From contig NZ_BOMI01000014.1 in the NCBI RefSeq assembly GCF_016862115.1, positions 1-64,000 on the forward strand: 64,000 nucleotides of DNA, written 5' to 3'. The first letter of the stretch is position 1; each line of letters opens with the position of its first letter. A model generated the notes under the pieces. That model was not told the DNA's origin, did no database searches, and saw only the letters and a program-made list of their open reading frames with translations. Below, in pieces: positions 8,702-15,532 of the stretch. The translations under genes were made by a program, and so were the position numbers. Source of the stretch: Paractinoplanes deccanensis. Lineage in GTDB: Bacteria; Actinomycetota; Actinomycetes; Mycobacteriales; Micromonosporaceae.

Positions 8702-9658
8702 ATGACCCAGACGACCGCTCCCGCGCCGGTCGCCGCCCCGGCTGCCTCGCCCGCCCCGCGCGCGCGATCCGGCCGGGTGCGGCGGCTCACCGGCACCGAC
8801 CGCCTCGTGCTCGGCGTGATGATCGGCGTACCGACGCTGATCCAGGCCGTGCTCATCTGGATCCCCACGCTGCTCTCCATCGGGCTGTCCTTCACCCGCT
8901 GGAACGGCCTCGCGCTCTCCGACATCCACTCGGCCGGGCTCGCCAACTACCGGTTCGCCGTCGACGAGTACCCGCCGTTCTGGCCGGCCGTCTGGCACAA
9001 CGTCATCTGGCTGGTCTTCCTGGCCGGGATCGCCACCCCGCTCGGCGTCGTGCTCGCGGTGCTGCTCGACCAGAAGATCCGCTTCACCCGCCTCTACCAG
9101 AGCATCTTCTTCACCCCGGTGATGCTCTCGCTGGTGCTCGTCGGCATCGTCTGGCAGCTCGTCTACGCCCGCGACGAGGGCCTGCTCAACAACCTTCTGG
9201 GTACGGCGGGCACGCCCTCGGCCGTCGACTGGTTCGGCGATCCGCACGTCAACCTCTGGGCCGCGCTGGTCGCCACCGCCTGGCGCCACGCCGGCTACAT
9301 CATGGTGCTCTACCTGGCCGGGCTCAAGGGCCTCGACCCGAGCCTGCGCGAGGCCGCGGCCATCGACGGCGCCAACGACCGCCAGACCCTGTTCAAGGTG
9401 GTCTTCCCGGCGATGCGGCAGATCAACGTGGTGGTCGTGGTGATCACGCTGATCGAGGCGCTGCGGGCGTTCGACATCGCGTACGTCATCAACCGCGGCA
9501 CGAACGGCCTGGAGCTGCTCTCGATCCTGGTCATCCAGAACCTCGTCGGCGAGGGCCAGGTGATCGGCGTCGGCTCGGCGCTCGCGGTGCTCCTGCTCGT
9601 GGTCTCGCTGGTGCCGATCGTCGCCTACCTCATCCGTACGTTCCGGAGGGCCGACTGA
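8702..9658 (+). CDS. Sugar ABC transporter permease, MalF/MsmF type
   Basis: 318 residues, about six membrane segments, the first at roughly 38-60 ('GVMIGVPTLIQAVLIWIP'). The EAA loop 'LREAAAIDGANDRQTLFKVV' near residue 215 is the contact site for the ATPase subunit. Starts 4 bases after the binding-protein stop. Pairs with the following permease to form the heterodimeric channel of a carbohydrate-uptake type 1 importer. No ATPase gene follows, so a shared MsiK-type ATPase elsewhere in the genome is expected. Confidence 0.93.
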   Translation: MTQTTAPAPVAAPAASPAPRARSGRVRRLTGTDRLVLGVMIGVPTLIQAVLIWIPTLLSIGLSFTRWNGLALSDIHSAGLANYRFAVDEYPPFWPAVWHNVIWLVFLAGIATPLGVVLAVLLDQKIRFTRLYQSIFFTPVMLSLVLVGIVWQLVYARDEGLLNNLLGTAGTPSAVDWFGDPHVNLWAALVATAWRHAGYIMVLYLAGLKGLDPSLREAAAIDGANDRQTLFKVVFPAMRQINVVVVVITLIEALRAFDIAYVINRGTNGLELLSILVIQNLVGEGQVIGVGSALAVLLLVVSLVPIVAYLIRTFRRAD

Positions 9659-10509
9659 TGCGCCGCTCGCGCTACGGCACCCACCTGTTCCTCGTCGTCA
9701 TGTCGGTGATGTGGCTCGCGCCGCTGCTGTGGACGCTCTACACGTCGCTGCGGCCGAAGCAGACCACCGACAAGTACGGCTACTGGAGCCTGCACGGGCC
9801 GCTGACGCTGGACAACTTCACCACCGCGTGGAGCCAGGGCCGGCTGCCCACCTACTTCCTCAACTCCATCTACACCACGGTGCCGGCGGTGCTGCTGACC
9901 CTGGCGCTCGCCTCGATGATGGCGTTCGCGGTGAGCCGCTACACCTGGAAGTTCAACCTCACCCTGCTGATCCTGTTCACCGCGGGCAACATGCTGCCGC
10001 CCCAGGTGCTCGCGGCGCCGCTGTTCCAGATGTTCAAACACGTGCCGCTGCCGTACTCGCTGAGCACCTCCGGCTCGCTGCTGGACACCTACTACGCGGT
10101 GATCGCCGTCGAGGTGGCGTTCCAGCTGGGCTTCTGCACCTTCGTGCTCTCCAACTACATGAAGACGCTGCCGGCCGAGCTCACCGAGGCGGCCCTGGTC
10201 GACGGCGCCGGCGTGTGGCGCCAGTTCCGCCGCATCATCATGCCGCTCACCCGCCCGGCCCTCGCGGCGCTCGGCACGCTGCAGGTGATCTGGCTCTACA
10301 ACGACTTCTTCTGGCCGCTGCTGTTCATCCAGAGCGGCGACCGGCTGCCCATCACCACCGGCGTGAACAGCCTCCAGGGCCAGTTCCTCCAGGACTACAA
10401 CCTGATCGCCGCGGGCGCCACCATCACGGTCATCCCCACCCTGATCGTCTACCTGGCCCTGCAACGCCACTTCGTGGCCGGCCTGACCCTGGGAGCGTCC
10501 AAGGGCTGA
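9658..10509 (+). CDS. Sugar ABC transporter permease, MalG/MsmG type
   Basis: 283 residues, six membrane segments. Its ATG shares a base with the previous stop (TGATG at 9656-9660), so translation is coupled. The EAA loop 'LTEAALVDGAGVWRQFRRII' is intact. Forms the second half of the importer channel. Last gene of the alpha-galactoside operon; the next gene is convergent and begins its stop only 7 bases away. Confidence 0.93.
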   Translation: MRRSRYGTHLFLVVMSVMWLAPLLWTLYTSLRPKQTTDKYGYWSLHGPLTLDNFTTAWSQGRLPTYFLNSIYTTVPAVLLTLALASMMAFAVSRYTWKFNLTLLILFTAGNMLPPQVLAAPLFQMFKHVPLPYSLSTSGSLLDTYYAVIAVEVAFQLGFCTFVLSNYMKTLPAELTEAALVDGAGVWRQFRRIIMPLTRPALAALGTLQVIWLYNDFFWPLLFIQSGDRLPITTGVNSLQGQFLQDYNLIAAGATITVIPTLIVYLALQRHFVAGLTLGASKG

Positions 10510-10516
10510 CCTGCCC

Positions 10517-11176
10517 TCAGCCGCCGTCCGGCACGGTGCCGGCCCGCCGCCGCAGCGAAGCCGCGGTGGCGTGGTCGACGGCGGTGCGCAGGACCGGCGA
10601 ACCGTCCACGAGCAACGGACGCCGGTCCGGGCGAACCCCGACATAGGCGAGCGGGCGCTCGACCCGGGCCCCGTCCTCCAGCGTCACGGTGCCGGTGCGC
10701 AGGGGCTCCAGCGCGTAGACGCCCACGTGCCGCCCCTCGACCGCGTCGAGCACAGCCAGCTGGGCGGGAACGGCCATCGTGACGACGGCCGTCTCCCGAT
10801 GACCGGGCAGCGGGGCCAGCGTCGAGGGCGTCCGCCCGGCGCGTGTCGTCCCGGCGCACCAGACCGAGCCGAGGTCCTCCAGCACGCAGGCGAGGCTCAC
10901 CACGGGCAGCGGTGTGCCGTTCGCCAGCACCTTGGCGGGGCAGGCGTTCGCGCCGTAGCTCACCAGCGGCACCCGGCCGGCCAGTGGAGCCGCGCCGTGC
11001 CGCGTCAGCCACGCGTCGACGCACTCCGCGCCGTCGACGGCCCAGCCGCTCGGCGTACCGCCGTGGGGCGTCACCGGCCGGCACCACCCCGCCGGATCCA
11101 CCACCCAGGAGCCGGCCGGGCGCTCGCCCGGATAGGGATCGATGAGATAGTCCGTGGCCCGGCGCACTTCCCGCAT
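10517..11176 (-). CDS. Hypothetical protein, possible gamma-glutamylcyclotransferase-like fold
   Basis: 219 residues from ATG 11176; a GTG at 11191 would add five residues. No signal or membrane segment. Contains 'PLVSYGANACPAKV' near residue 75, reminiscent of the 'YGSN' substrate loop of gamma-glutamylcyclotransferase-like proteins, but the rest ('AVDGAECVDAWLTRHG', 'VYALEPLRTG') is not decisive. Divergent from the sigma factor with under 40 bases between starts, so the two may share control. Function unknown. Confidence 0.6.
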   Translation of the reverse strand: MREVRRATDYLIDPYPGERPAGSWVVDPAGWCRPVTPHGGTPSGWAVDGAECVDAWLTRHGAAPLAGRVPLVSYGANACPAKVLANGTPLPVVSLACVLEDLGSVWCAGTTRAGRTPSTLAPLPGHRETAVVTMAVPAQLAVLDAVEGRHVGVYALEPLRTGTVTLEDGARVERPLAYVGVRPDRRPLLVDGSPVLRTAVDHATAASLRRRAGTVPDGG

Positions 11177-11208
11177 ACCGCAAGTAGACACCGGGATAGC
11201 ATCGGGCC

Positions 11209-12159
11209 ATGTCTGTGGCTACCGAGGACGTCGCGCGATTCGAGGCCTCGCGGCCGCGGCTGGAGGCCATCGCCTACCGCCTGCTCGGGTCGGCCGAGGA
11301 GGCGCAGGACGCGGTGCAGGAGACGTTCCTGCGCTGGCAGGCCGCGGACCTCGACCGCATCGAGGTGCCCGAGGCGTGGCTGACCAAGGTGCTCACCAAC
11401 CTGTGCCTCAACCAGCTCACCTCCGCGCGGGCCCGCCGCGAGACCTACGTGGGGCAGTGGCTGCCCGAGCCGCTGCTCGCCGGTGACCCGATGCTCGGGC
11501 CGGCCGAGACCGCCGAGCAGCGCGAGTCCGTCTCGTTCGCGGTGCTGGTCCTGCTGGAACGCCTCACCCCGAACGAGCGGGCCGTCTACGTGCTGCGCGA
11601 GGCGTTCGGCTGCCCGCACAGCGAGATCGCCGACATCCTCGGCATCAGCGAGGCCGCCAGCCAGCAGATCTTCCACCGCGCCCGCCGGCACGTGGCCGAG
11701 GGCCGCGCGCGCACCCAGGTCGACGATGCCGCCGCCAAGCGGATCGTCGAGGAGTTCCTGGCCGCGGCCACCAGCGGCCGCACCGACGCGCTCGTGCGCC
11801 TGCTCACCGGCGACGCGACGAGCATCGGCGACGGCGGCGGCAAGGTGCCGGCCCGCACCCGGCCGTTCGTGGGCGCCGTGGCGGTCGCGAAGTTCCTCCG
11901 GGGCCTGTTCCGGCCCGGCGGCGAGGCCAAGCGCGCCCTGGCCGGCGGCGCGCCCGAGATCCACGTGGCGATCGCGAACGGCGACCCGGCCGTGGTGGCC
12001 GTGGTCGGCGGCCGGGTCATCGGCGTCATGTGCCTGGAGGTCACCCCGGACGGCATCGCCGCGGTCCGCGCCCAGGTCAACCCCGACAAGCTCGAGCGCG
12101 CGACCGCGCAGTGGGCGGCCGCCGACCACGGGGCTCCGCTGTTCGTCGCCTTCGAGTGA
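11209..12159 (+). CDS. sigJ: ECF41-type (SigJ-like) RNA polymerase sigma factor
   Basis: 316 residues. Sigma region 2 ('AIAYRLLGSAEEAQDAVQETFLRW', 20-43; only landmarks matter) and region 4 ('EAFGCPHSEIADILGISEA', 131-149) are followed by a SnoaL-like C-terminal extension. The three ECF41 signatures are all present: 'WLPEP' (84-88), 'DGGGK' (208-212) and 'NPDKL' (291-295). In this group the fused C-terminal domain both inhibits and activates the sigma factor, replacing a separate anti-sigma protein. ECF41 genes typically sit next to a carboxymuconolactone decarboxylase, epimerase or oxidoreductase gene, and here a FAD oxidoreductase follows. Confidence 0.93.
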   Translation: MSVATEDVARFEASRPRLEAIAYRLLGSAEEAQDAVQETFLRWQAADLDRIEVPEAWLTKVLTNLCLNQLTSARARRETYVGQWLPEPLLAGDPMLGPAETAEQRESVSFAVLVLLERLTPNERAVYVLREAFGCPHSEIADILGISEAASQQIFHRARRHVAEGRARTQVDDAAAKRIVEEFLAAATSGRTDALVRLLTGDATSIGDGGGKVPARTRPFVGAVAVAKFLRGLFRPGGEAKRALAGGAPEIHVAIANGDPAVVAVVGGRVIGVMCLEVTPDGIAAVRAQVNPDKLERATAQWAAADHGAPLFVAFE

Positions 12160-12240
12160 CCCTCTCCCGGCCGGCTTCCGCCGCCGTTGTCGCGGAGTGA
12201 CCCTCTCCCGGCCGGCTTCCGCCGCCGTTGTCGCGGAGTG
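12154..12240 (+). repeat. Perfect 41-bp tandem duplication at the sigma-factor stop
   Basis: Unit 12154-12194 is repeated without change at 12195-12235, and the first bases of a third copy follow. Each copy begins GAGTGACC, so the sigma-factor stop region itself has been copied. It looks like a recent slippage or unequal exchange event. Confidence 0.9.
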
Positions 12241-12261
12241 ACCTGGATCACGTCGACTCCC

Positions 12262-12288
12262 TGTCAGGAACTCGCGGGCTGCCCGGTT
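12262..12288 (+). promoter_or_regulatory. Possible ECF41-dependent promoter
   Basis: TGTCAGG (12262-12268) resembles the ECF41 -35 element (TGTCACA) and is followed after about 15-16 bases by CGGTT, a poor match to the CGTC -10 element. It lies 36-62 bases before the oxidoreductase start. The match is partial. Confidence 0.3.
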
Positions 12289-12323
12289 CAAGAGGCGTAC
12301 CCAGGCAGAACAGGAGCCACGCC

Positions 12324-13517
12324 ATGCAGCACCGCATCATCGTTCTCGGCGCCGGTTACGCGGGCACCATCGCCGCCGGCCGCCTCGCCCGCCGGCTGCG
12401 CCGCGAGGACGCCTCTGTCACCCTGGTGAACGCCGAGCCCGACTTCGTCGAGCGCGTCCGCATGCACCAGGTCGCCGCCGGCCAGGACCTGCGCCCGCGC
12501 CCGCTCGACAAGATGTACGCCGGCACCGGCGTGACCCTGCGGATCGCGAAGGTCACCGCCGTCGACCCCGACCGCAAGACCGTCTCGCTCACCGACGGCG
12601 AGCTCGAGTACGACACCCTCGTCTACGCCCTCGGCAGCGGCTGGAACTCCCACGACGTGCCCGGCGCGGCCGAGCACGCCTACGAGATCGCTAGCCGCCC
12701 CGGTGCCCGGAAGCTGCACACCCGCCTCGCCGCCCTCGGCCCCGGCGCCACGGTCCTCGTCGTCGGCGGCGGCCTCACCGGCATCGAGGCGGTCACCGAG
12801 ATCGCCGAGTCCCGCCCCGACCTGGACGTCGCCCTGGCCACCAGCGGCGAGCTCGGCGACTGGCTCTCCGCGAAGGGCCGCGCCCACCTGCGCAAGGTCG
12901 CCGGCCGCCTCGGCATCACCGTGCACGAGAACGCGCCGGTCACCCGCGTCGCCCCGGACCACGCCGAACTGGCCGACGGCCGCACCATCCCCGCCACCGT
13001 GACCGTGTGGACGGGCGGTTTCGCCGTCCACCCGATCGCCGCCGCCACCACGCTGACCCTGGCCCCGACCGGCCAGATCATCGTCGACGACACCATGCGC
13101 TCGGTCTCCCACCCCGACGTCTACGCCATCGGCGACGCCGCCCAGGCCATGGGCCCCGGCAACAAGCCCCTGCGCATGAGCTGCGCCACCGGCGGCCCCA
13201 TGGGCTGGCAGGCCGCCGACGCCATCGTCGCCCGCCTGACCGGCGGCAAGCTCCCCCACGTCCCGCTCCGCTACTTCAACCAGTGCATCTCCCTGGGCCG
13301 CCGCGAGGGCCTGATCCAGTACGTGACCGCCGACGACCGTGCCGTCTCGGCGGCCCTGACGGGCCGCTTCGCCGCCGTCTACAAGGAACTGATCTGCAAG
13401 GGAGCCGCGTGGTTCTCGTCGAATCCCACGTTCGGCCTCCCGTCGAGCCGCCGCAGCATCACGCAGCCCATCACCGAGATGCACACCCCGGCCCAGCAGC
13501 CGGCCCGACAGGACTGA
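12324..13517 (+). CDS. FAD-dependent NAD(P)H oxidoreductase, NDH-2-like
   Basis: 397 residues from ATG 12324 behind AGGAG. Two Rossmann dinucleotide motifs: 'VLGAGYAG' near residues 7-14 (FAD) and 'VLVVGGGLTGIEAV' near 142-155 (NAD(P)H), plus 'DVYAIGDAA' close to residue 265, the FAD-closing motif of the pyridine nucleotide-disulfide oxidoreductase family. There is no redox-active CxxC, so a quinone or small-molecule reductase is likelier than a disulfide reductase. The C-terminus lacks an obvious amphipathic membrane anchor. Position behind an ECF41 sigma factor suggests it is that factor's target. Confidence 0.88.
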   Translation: MQHRIIVLGAGYAGTIAAGRLARRLRREDASVTLVNAEPDFVERVRMHQVAAGQDLRPRPLDKMYAGTGVTLRIAKVTAVDPDRKTVSLTDGELEYDTLVYALGSGWNSHDVPGAAEHAYEIASRPGARKLHTRLAALGPGATVLVVGGGLTGIEAVTEIAESRPDLDVALATSGELGDWLSAKGRAHLRKVAGRLGITVHENAPVTRVAPDHAELADGRTIPATVTVWTGGFAVHPIAAATTLTLAPTGQIIVDDTMRSVSHPDVYAIGDAAQAMGPGNKPLRMSCATGGPMGWQAADAIVARLTGGKLPHVPLRYFNQCISLGRREGLIQYVTADDRAVSAALTGRFAAVYKELICKGAAWFSSNPTFGLPSSRRSITQPITEMHTPAQQPARQD

Positions 13518-13600
13518 GTGGCCCTCTCCCTCAGCATGCCGGTGCGAGATCGCCGGATGGACGTGGTCGATCCCGGCAGAAGCGTGCAGGGCCGGCATCG

Positions 13601-13637
13601 AGGAGTGGCGCGCCCCATCGAGGGGCGCGCCACTCCT
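13601..13637. terminator. Strong hairpin terminator
   Basis: A perfect 16-bp inverted repeat (AGGAGTGGCGCGCCCC, loop ATCGA, GGGGCGCGCCACTCCT) 84 bases after the oxidoreductase stop. It separates that gene from the divergent-in-function Nudix island. Confidence 0.88.
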
Positions 13638-13668
13638 TCATGGTGGCGAGATTGGCACATCGATTGAC

Positions 13669-13689
13669 TTACTGTCAGTCTGACAAGAA
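13669..13689. promoter_or_regulatory. Palindromic operator before the Nudix regulator
   Basis: A 21-bp near-palindrome centred on the perfect 13-mer TGTCAGTCTGACA (13673-13685; 8 of 10 outer pairs match). A TTGACT hexamer (13664-13669) abuts it and could be a -35, placing the palindrome in the promoter spacer. It ends 14 bases before the start of the NrtR-type gene, the natural place for autoregulation. Confidence 0.6.
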
Positions 13690-13703
13690 CGTACGCTCCA
13701 TGC

Positions 13704-14438
13704 ATGGATGTAGATGAATGGCAACCGCCCGAGGTGCTTCTCGCGGTGGACCTGGTCATCCTCACGCTGCGGTATGACCGACTGCACGTCCTGCTGATCG
13801 AACGAGGTATCGCTCCCTACCGCGGCGCGATGGCGTTGCCCGGCGGCTTCCTCAGCCATCTGCAGGAAGACCTGCTCACCGCGGCGCGGCGAGAGCTCTC
13901 CGAGGAAGCCGGTCTCGCCGTCGACAGCCTCCATCTGGAGCAATTGGGCGTTTACGGCGCTCCCGGTCGCGATCCCCGGGGCCGAGTCGTGTCGGTTGCC
14001 TATCTCGCCGTGCTGCCTCGCCTGCCCGACCCGGTCGCGGGCACGGATGCCGCCGGTGCCTCCTGGCAGGCGACAGACGGGGTGCTGTCCGGCGCTCTGC
14101 CGCTGGCCTTCGACCACCGGCAGATGGTCACCGACGGTGTCGAACGCGCCCGCGCCAAGCTGGAGCATTCCAATCTCGGCACGGCCTTCTGCGGGCCCAC
14201 CTTCACGCTCTCGGAGTTGCAGCAGGTCTACGAGGCTGTGTGGGGCGTCCGGCTCGACCCGCGCAACTTCTACCGCAAGGTACAGAGCGCCGATGGCTTC
14301 GTCGTTCCGGCCGGGCCATCTCGCCGGAACGAGACGGGCCGGCCCGCTCGGCTCTTCCGGACCGGTCCGCGAGAGGTGCTCTACCCGCCGATGGTCAGGT
14401 CCGCCGAGGCGGCCGTCCGGAAAGGAGCAATCCGTTGA
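13704..14438 (+). CDS. NrtR-type Nudix/winged-helix transcriptional regulator
   Basis: 244 residues from ATG 13704. Residues about 10-140 are a Nudix domain: 'ALPGGFLSHLQED' followed by 'ARRELSEEAGL'. The spacing is G-X6-E rather than the catalytic G-X5-E, so hydrolysis may be lost. Residues about 150-220 ('TFTLSELQQVYEAVWG', 'LDPRNFYRKV') are the winged-helix DNA-binding part characteristic of NrtR, a family that senses ADP-ribose or related NAD metabolites. A 21-bp palindrome precedes it. Its TGA overlaps the TTG start of the nucleosidase gene, so the regulator is the first cistron of a three-gene operon. Codon third positions are visibly less GC-rich here than in flanking genes. Confidence 0.85.
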   Translation: MDVDEWQPPEVLLAVDLVILTLRYDRLHVLLIERGIAPYRGAMALPGGFLSHLQEDLLTAARRELSEEAGLAVDSLHLEQLGVYGAPGRDPRGRVVSVAYLAVLPRLPDPVAGTDAAGASWQATDGVLSGALPLAFDHRQMVTDGVERARAKLEHSNLGTAFCGPTFTLSELQQVYEAVWGVRLDPRNFYRKVQSADGFVVPAGPSRRNETGRPARLFRTGPREVLYPPMVRSAEAAVRKGAIR

Positions 14439-15532
14439 TCGTCATCCTCACCGCCCTCGACCTGGAGTACGAGGCCGTGCGTGACAAGCTCCACGGCCTG
14501 CGGCCGCACACTCACCAGCACGGCACTCGTTTCGAAGTCGGCGAGCTTCCCGGCGGAGGCCGAGCCGCGCTGGCGCTCGTCGGCAAGGGCAATCATCCGG
14601 CCGCCGTCCTCGCCGAACGTGCCATTGCCGAGTTCTCGCCGGCCGCCGTGCTCTTCGCGGGCGTCGCCGGAGCCCTCTACTCGCACCTCGAGTTGGGCGA
14701 TGTCGTGGTCGCTACCCATGTGTACGCCTACCACGGTGGCACGAGCGATGACGACGGCCAGCACAGCCGTCCTCGTGCCTGGGAGATCTCGCATCATGCC
14801 GATCAGGTCGCCCGGCATCTCGCCAGACGCGTGCCGGAGAAGGTCCGTTTCGGTCCTATCGCCGCCGGCGAGGTCGTGCTCGACTCCGTCACTTCCTACC
14901 ACGCGCGATGGGTGCACGAGCACTACAACGACGCCGTGGCGATCGAAATGGAAGGCGCGGGCGTCGCCCAGGCCGGGCATCTGAACAGCGCTCTGCCGGT
15001 GGTCGTGGTGCGAGGCATCAGCGATCGAGCTGACGGGACCAAGACCACCACCGACCGGCAGCGGTGGCAGGAGAAGGCGGTTGCCAACGCCGCGAACTTC
15101 GCTGTCGCGCTGGCGGCCGAGCTCAACCGTTCCCTCCCGAAGAATCCGAGGAGCCCCGTCGTGGACCCGACCACCCCTGCTGTCGTCACGAACAATTCCG
15201 CTTCCGGCAACGCTTCGGTCGGTATCCAGGCCGGGCAGGTGTACGGCGCAGTCAACAGCTCGCAGTCGCGTCCCGCAGCGGGGATCGCCGAGCAGCTTTC
15301 CGGCTTCCGCGAGGAATTGCGACATGCCCGCCGCGCCGGATTGGTGAGCGAGGACGACTATTCGGCAGCCGAGGCTGAGCTCACCGTCGCCGGCAAATCC
15401 CTGGCGAAGACCCCGCCGGACCAGCGGAAGCTGTTGACCGCCCTCAAGCGCCTGGTGGGACTGGTCAGCGATGTGGCCGAACTCGCATCCCGCCTGGCAA
15501 CGATCATCGGCGCGGTCAAGGGCATGCCATGA
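14435..15532 (+). CDS. MTA/SAH-nucleosidase-like effector with RHIM/BASS-like motif
   Basis: 365 residues from TTG 14435, chosen for the AAAGGAG 7 bases upstream, the TTGA overlap with the previous stop, and the fold starting at residue 2. Residues 1-230 are a PNP_UDP_1 domain of the 5'-methylthioadenosine/S-adenosylhomocysteine nucleosidase type: 'ALDLEYEAV' (E13), 'AIEMEGAG' (169-176) and 'RGISDRAD' with the catalytic Asp at 197. After a linker, residues 252-273 read 'TNNSASGNASVGIQAGQVYG', an Asn/Gly/Ser-rich segment with an IQAG core like RHIM and bacterial amyloid signalling sequences. Residues 285-365 are a helical tail. The same 'SASVG(I/L)QAG' core begins the next gene product. I infer an effector that cleaves a nucleoside when recruited through the motif. 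Confidence 0.8.
   Translation: MIVILTALDLEYEAVRDKLHGLRPHTHQHGTRFEVGELPGGGRAALALVGKGNHPAAVLAERAIAEFSPAAVLFAGVAGALYSHLELGDVVVATHVYAYHGGTSDDDGQHSRPRAWEISHHADQVARHLARRVPEKVRFGPIAAGEVVLDSVTSYHARWVHEHYNDAVAIEMEGAGVAQAGHLNSALPVVVVRGISDRADGTKTTTDRQRWQEKAVANAANFAVALAAELNRSLPKNPRSPVVDPTTPAVVTNNSASGNASVGIQAGQVYGAVNSSQSRPAAGIAEQLSGFREELRHARRAGLVSEDDYSAAEAELTVAGKSLAKTPPDQRKLLTALKRLVGLVSDVAELASRLATIIGAVKGMP

Noticed and set aside
14435..15532. Nucleosidase as ordinary mtnN of methionine salvage
   Set aside because: Family MtnN proteins are about 230 residues. The extra motif and helical tail, the coupled membrane gene and the Nudix regulator do not fit salvage metabolism.
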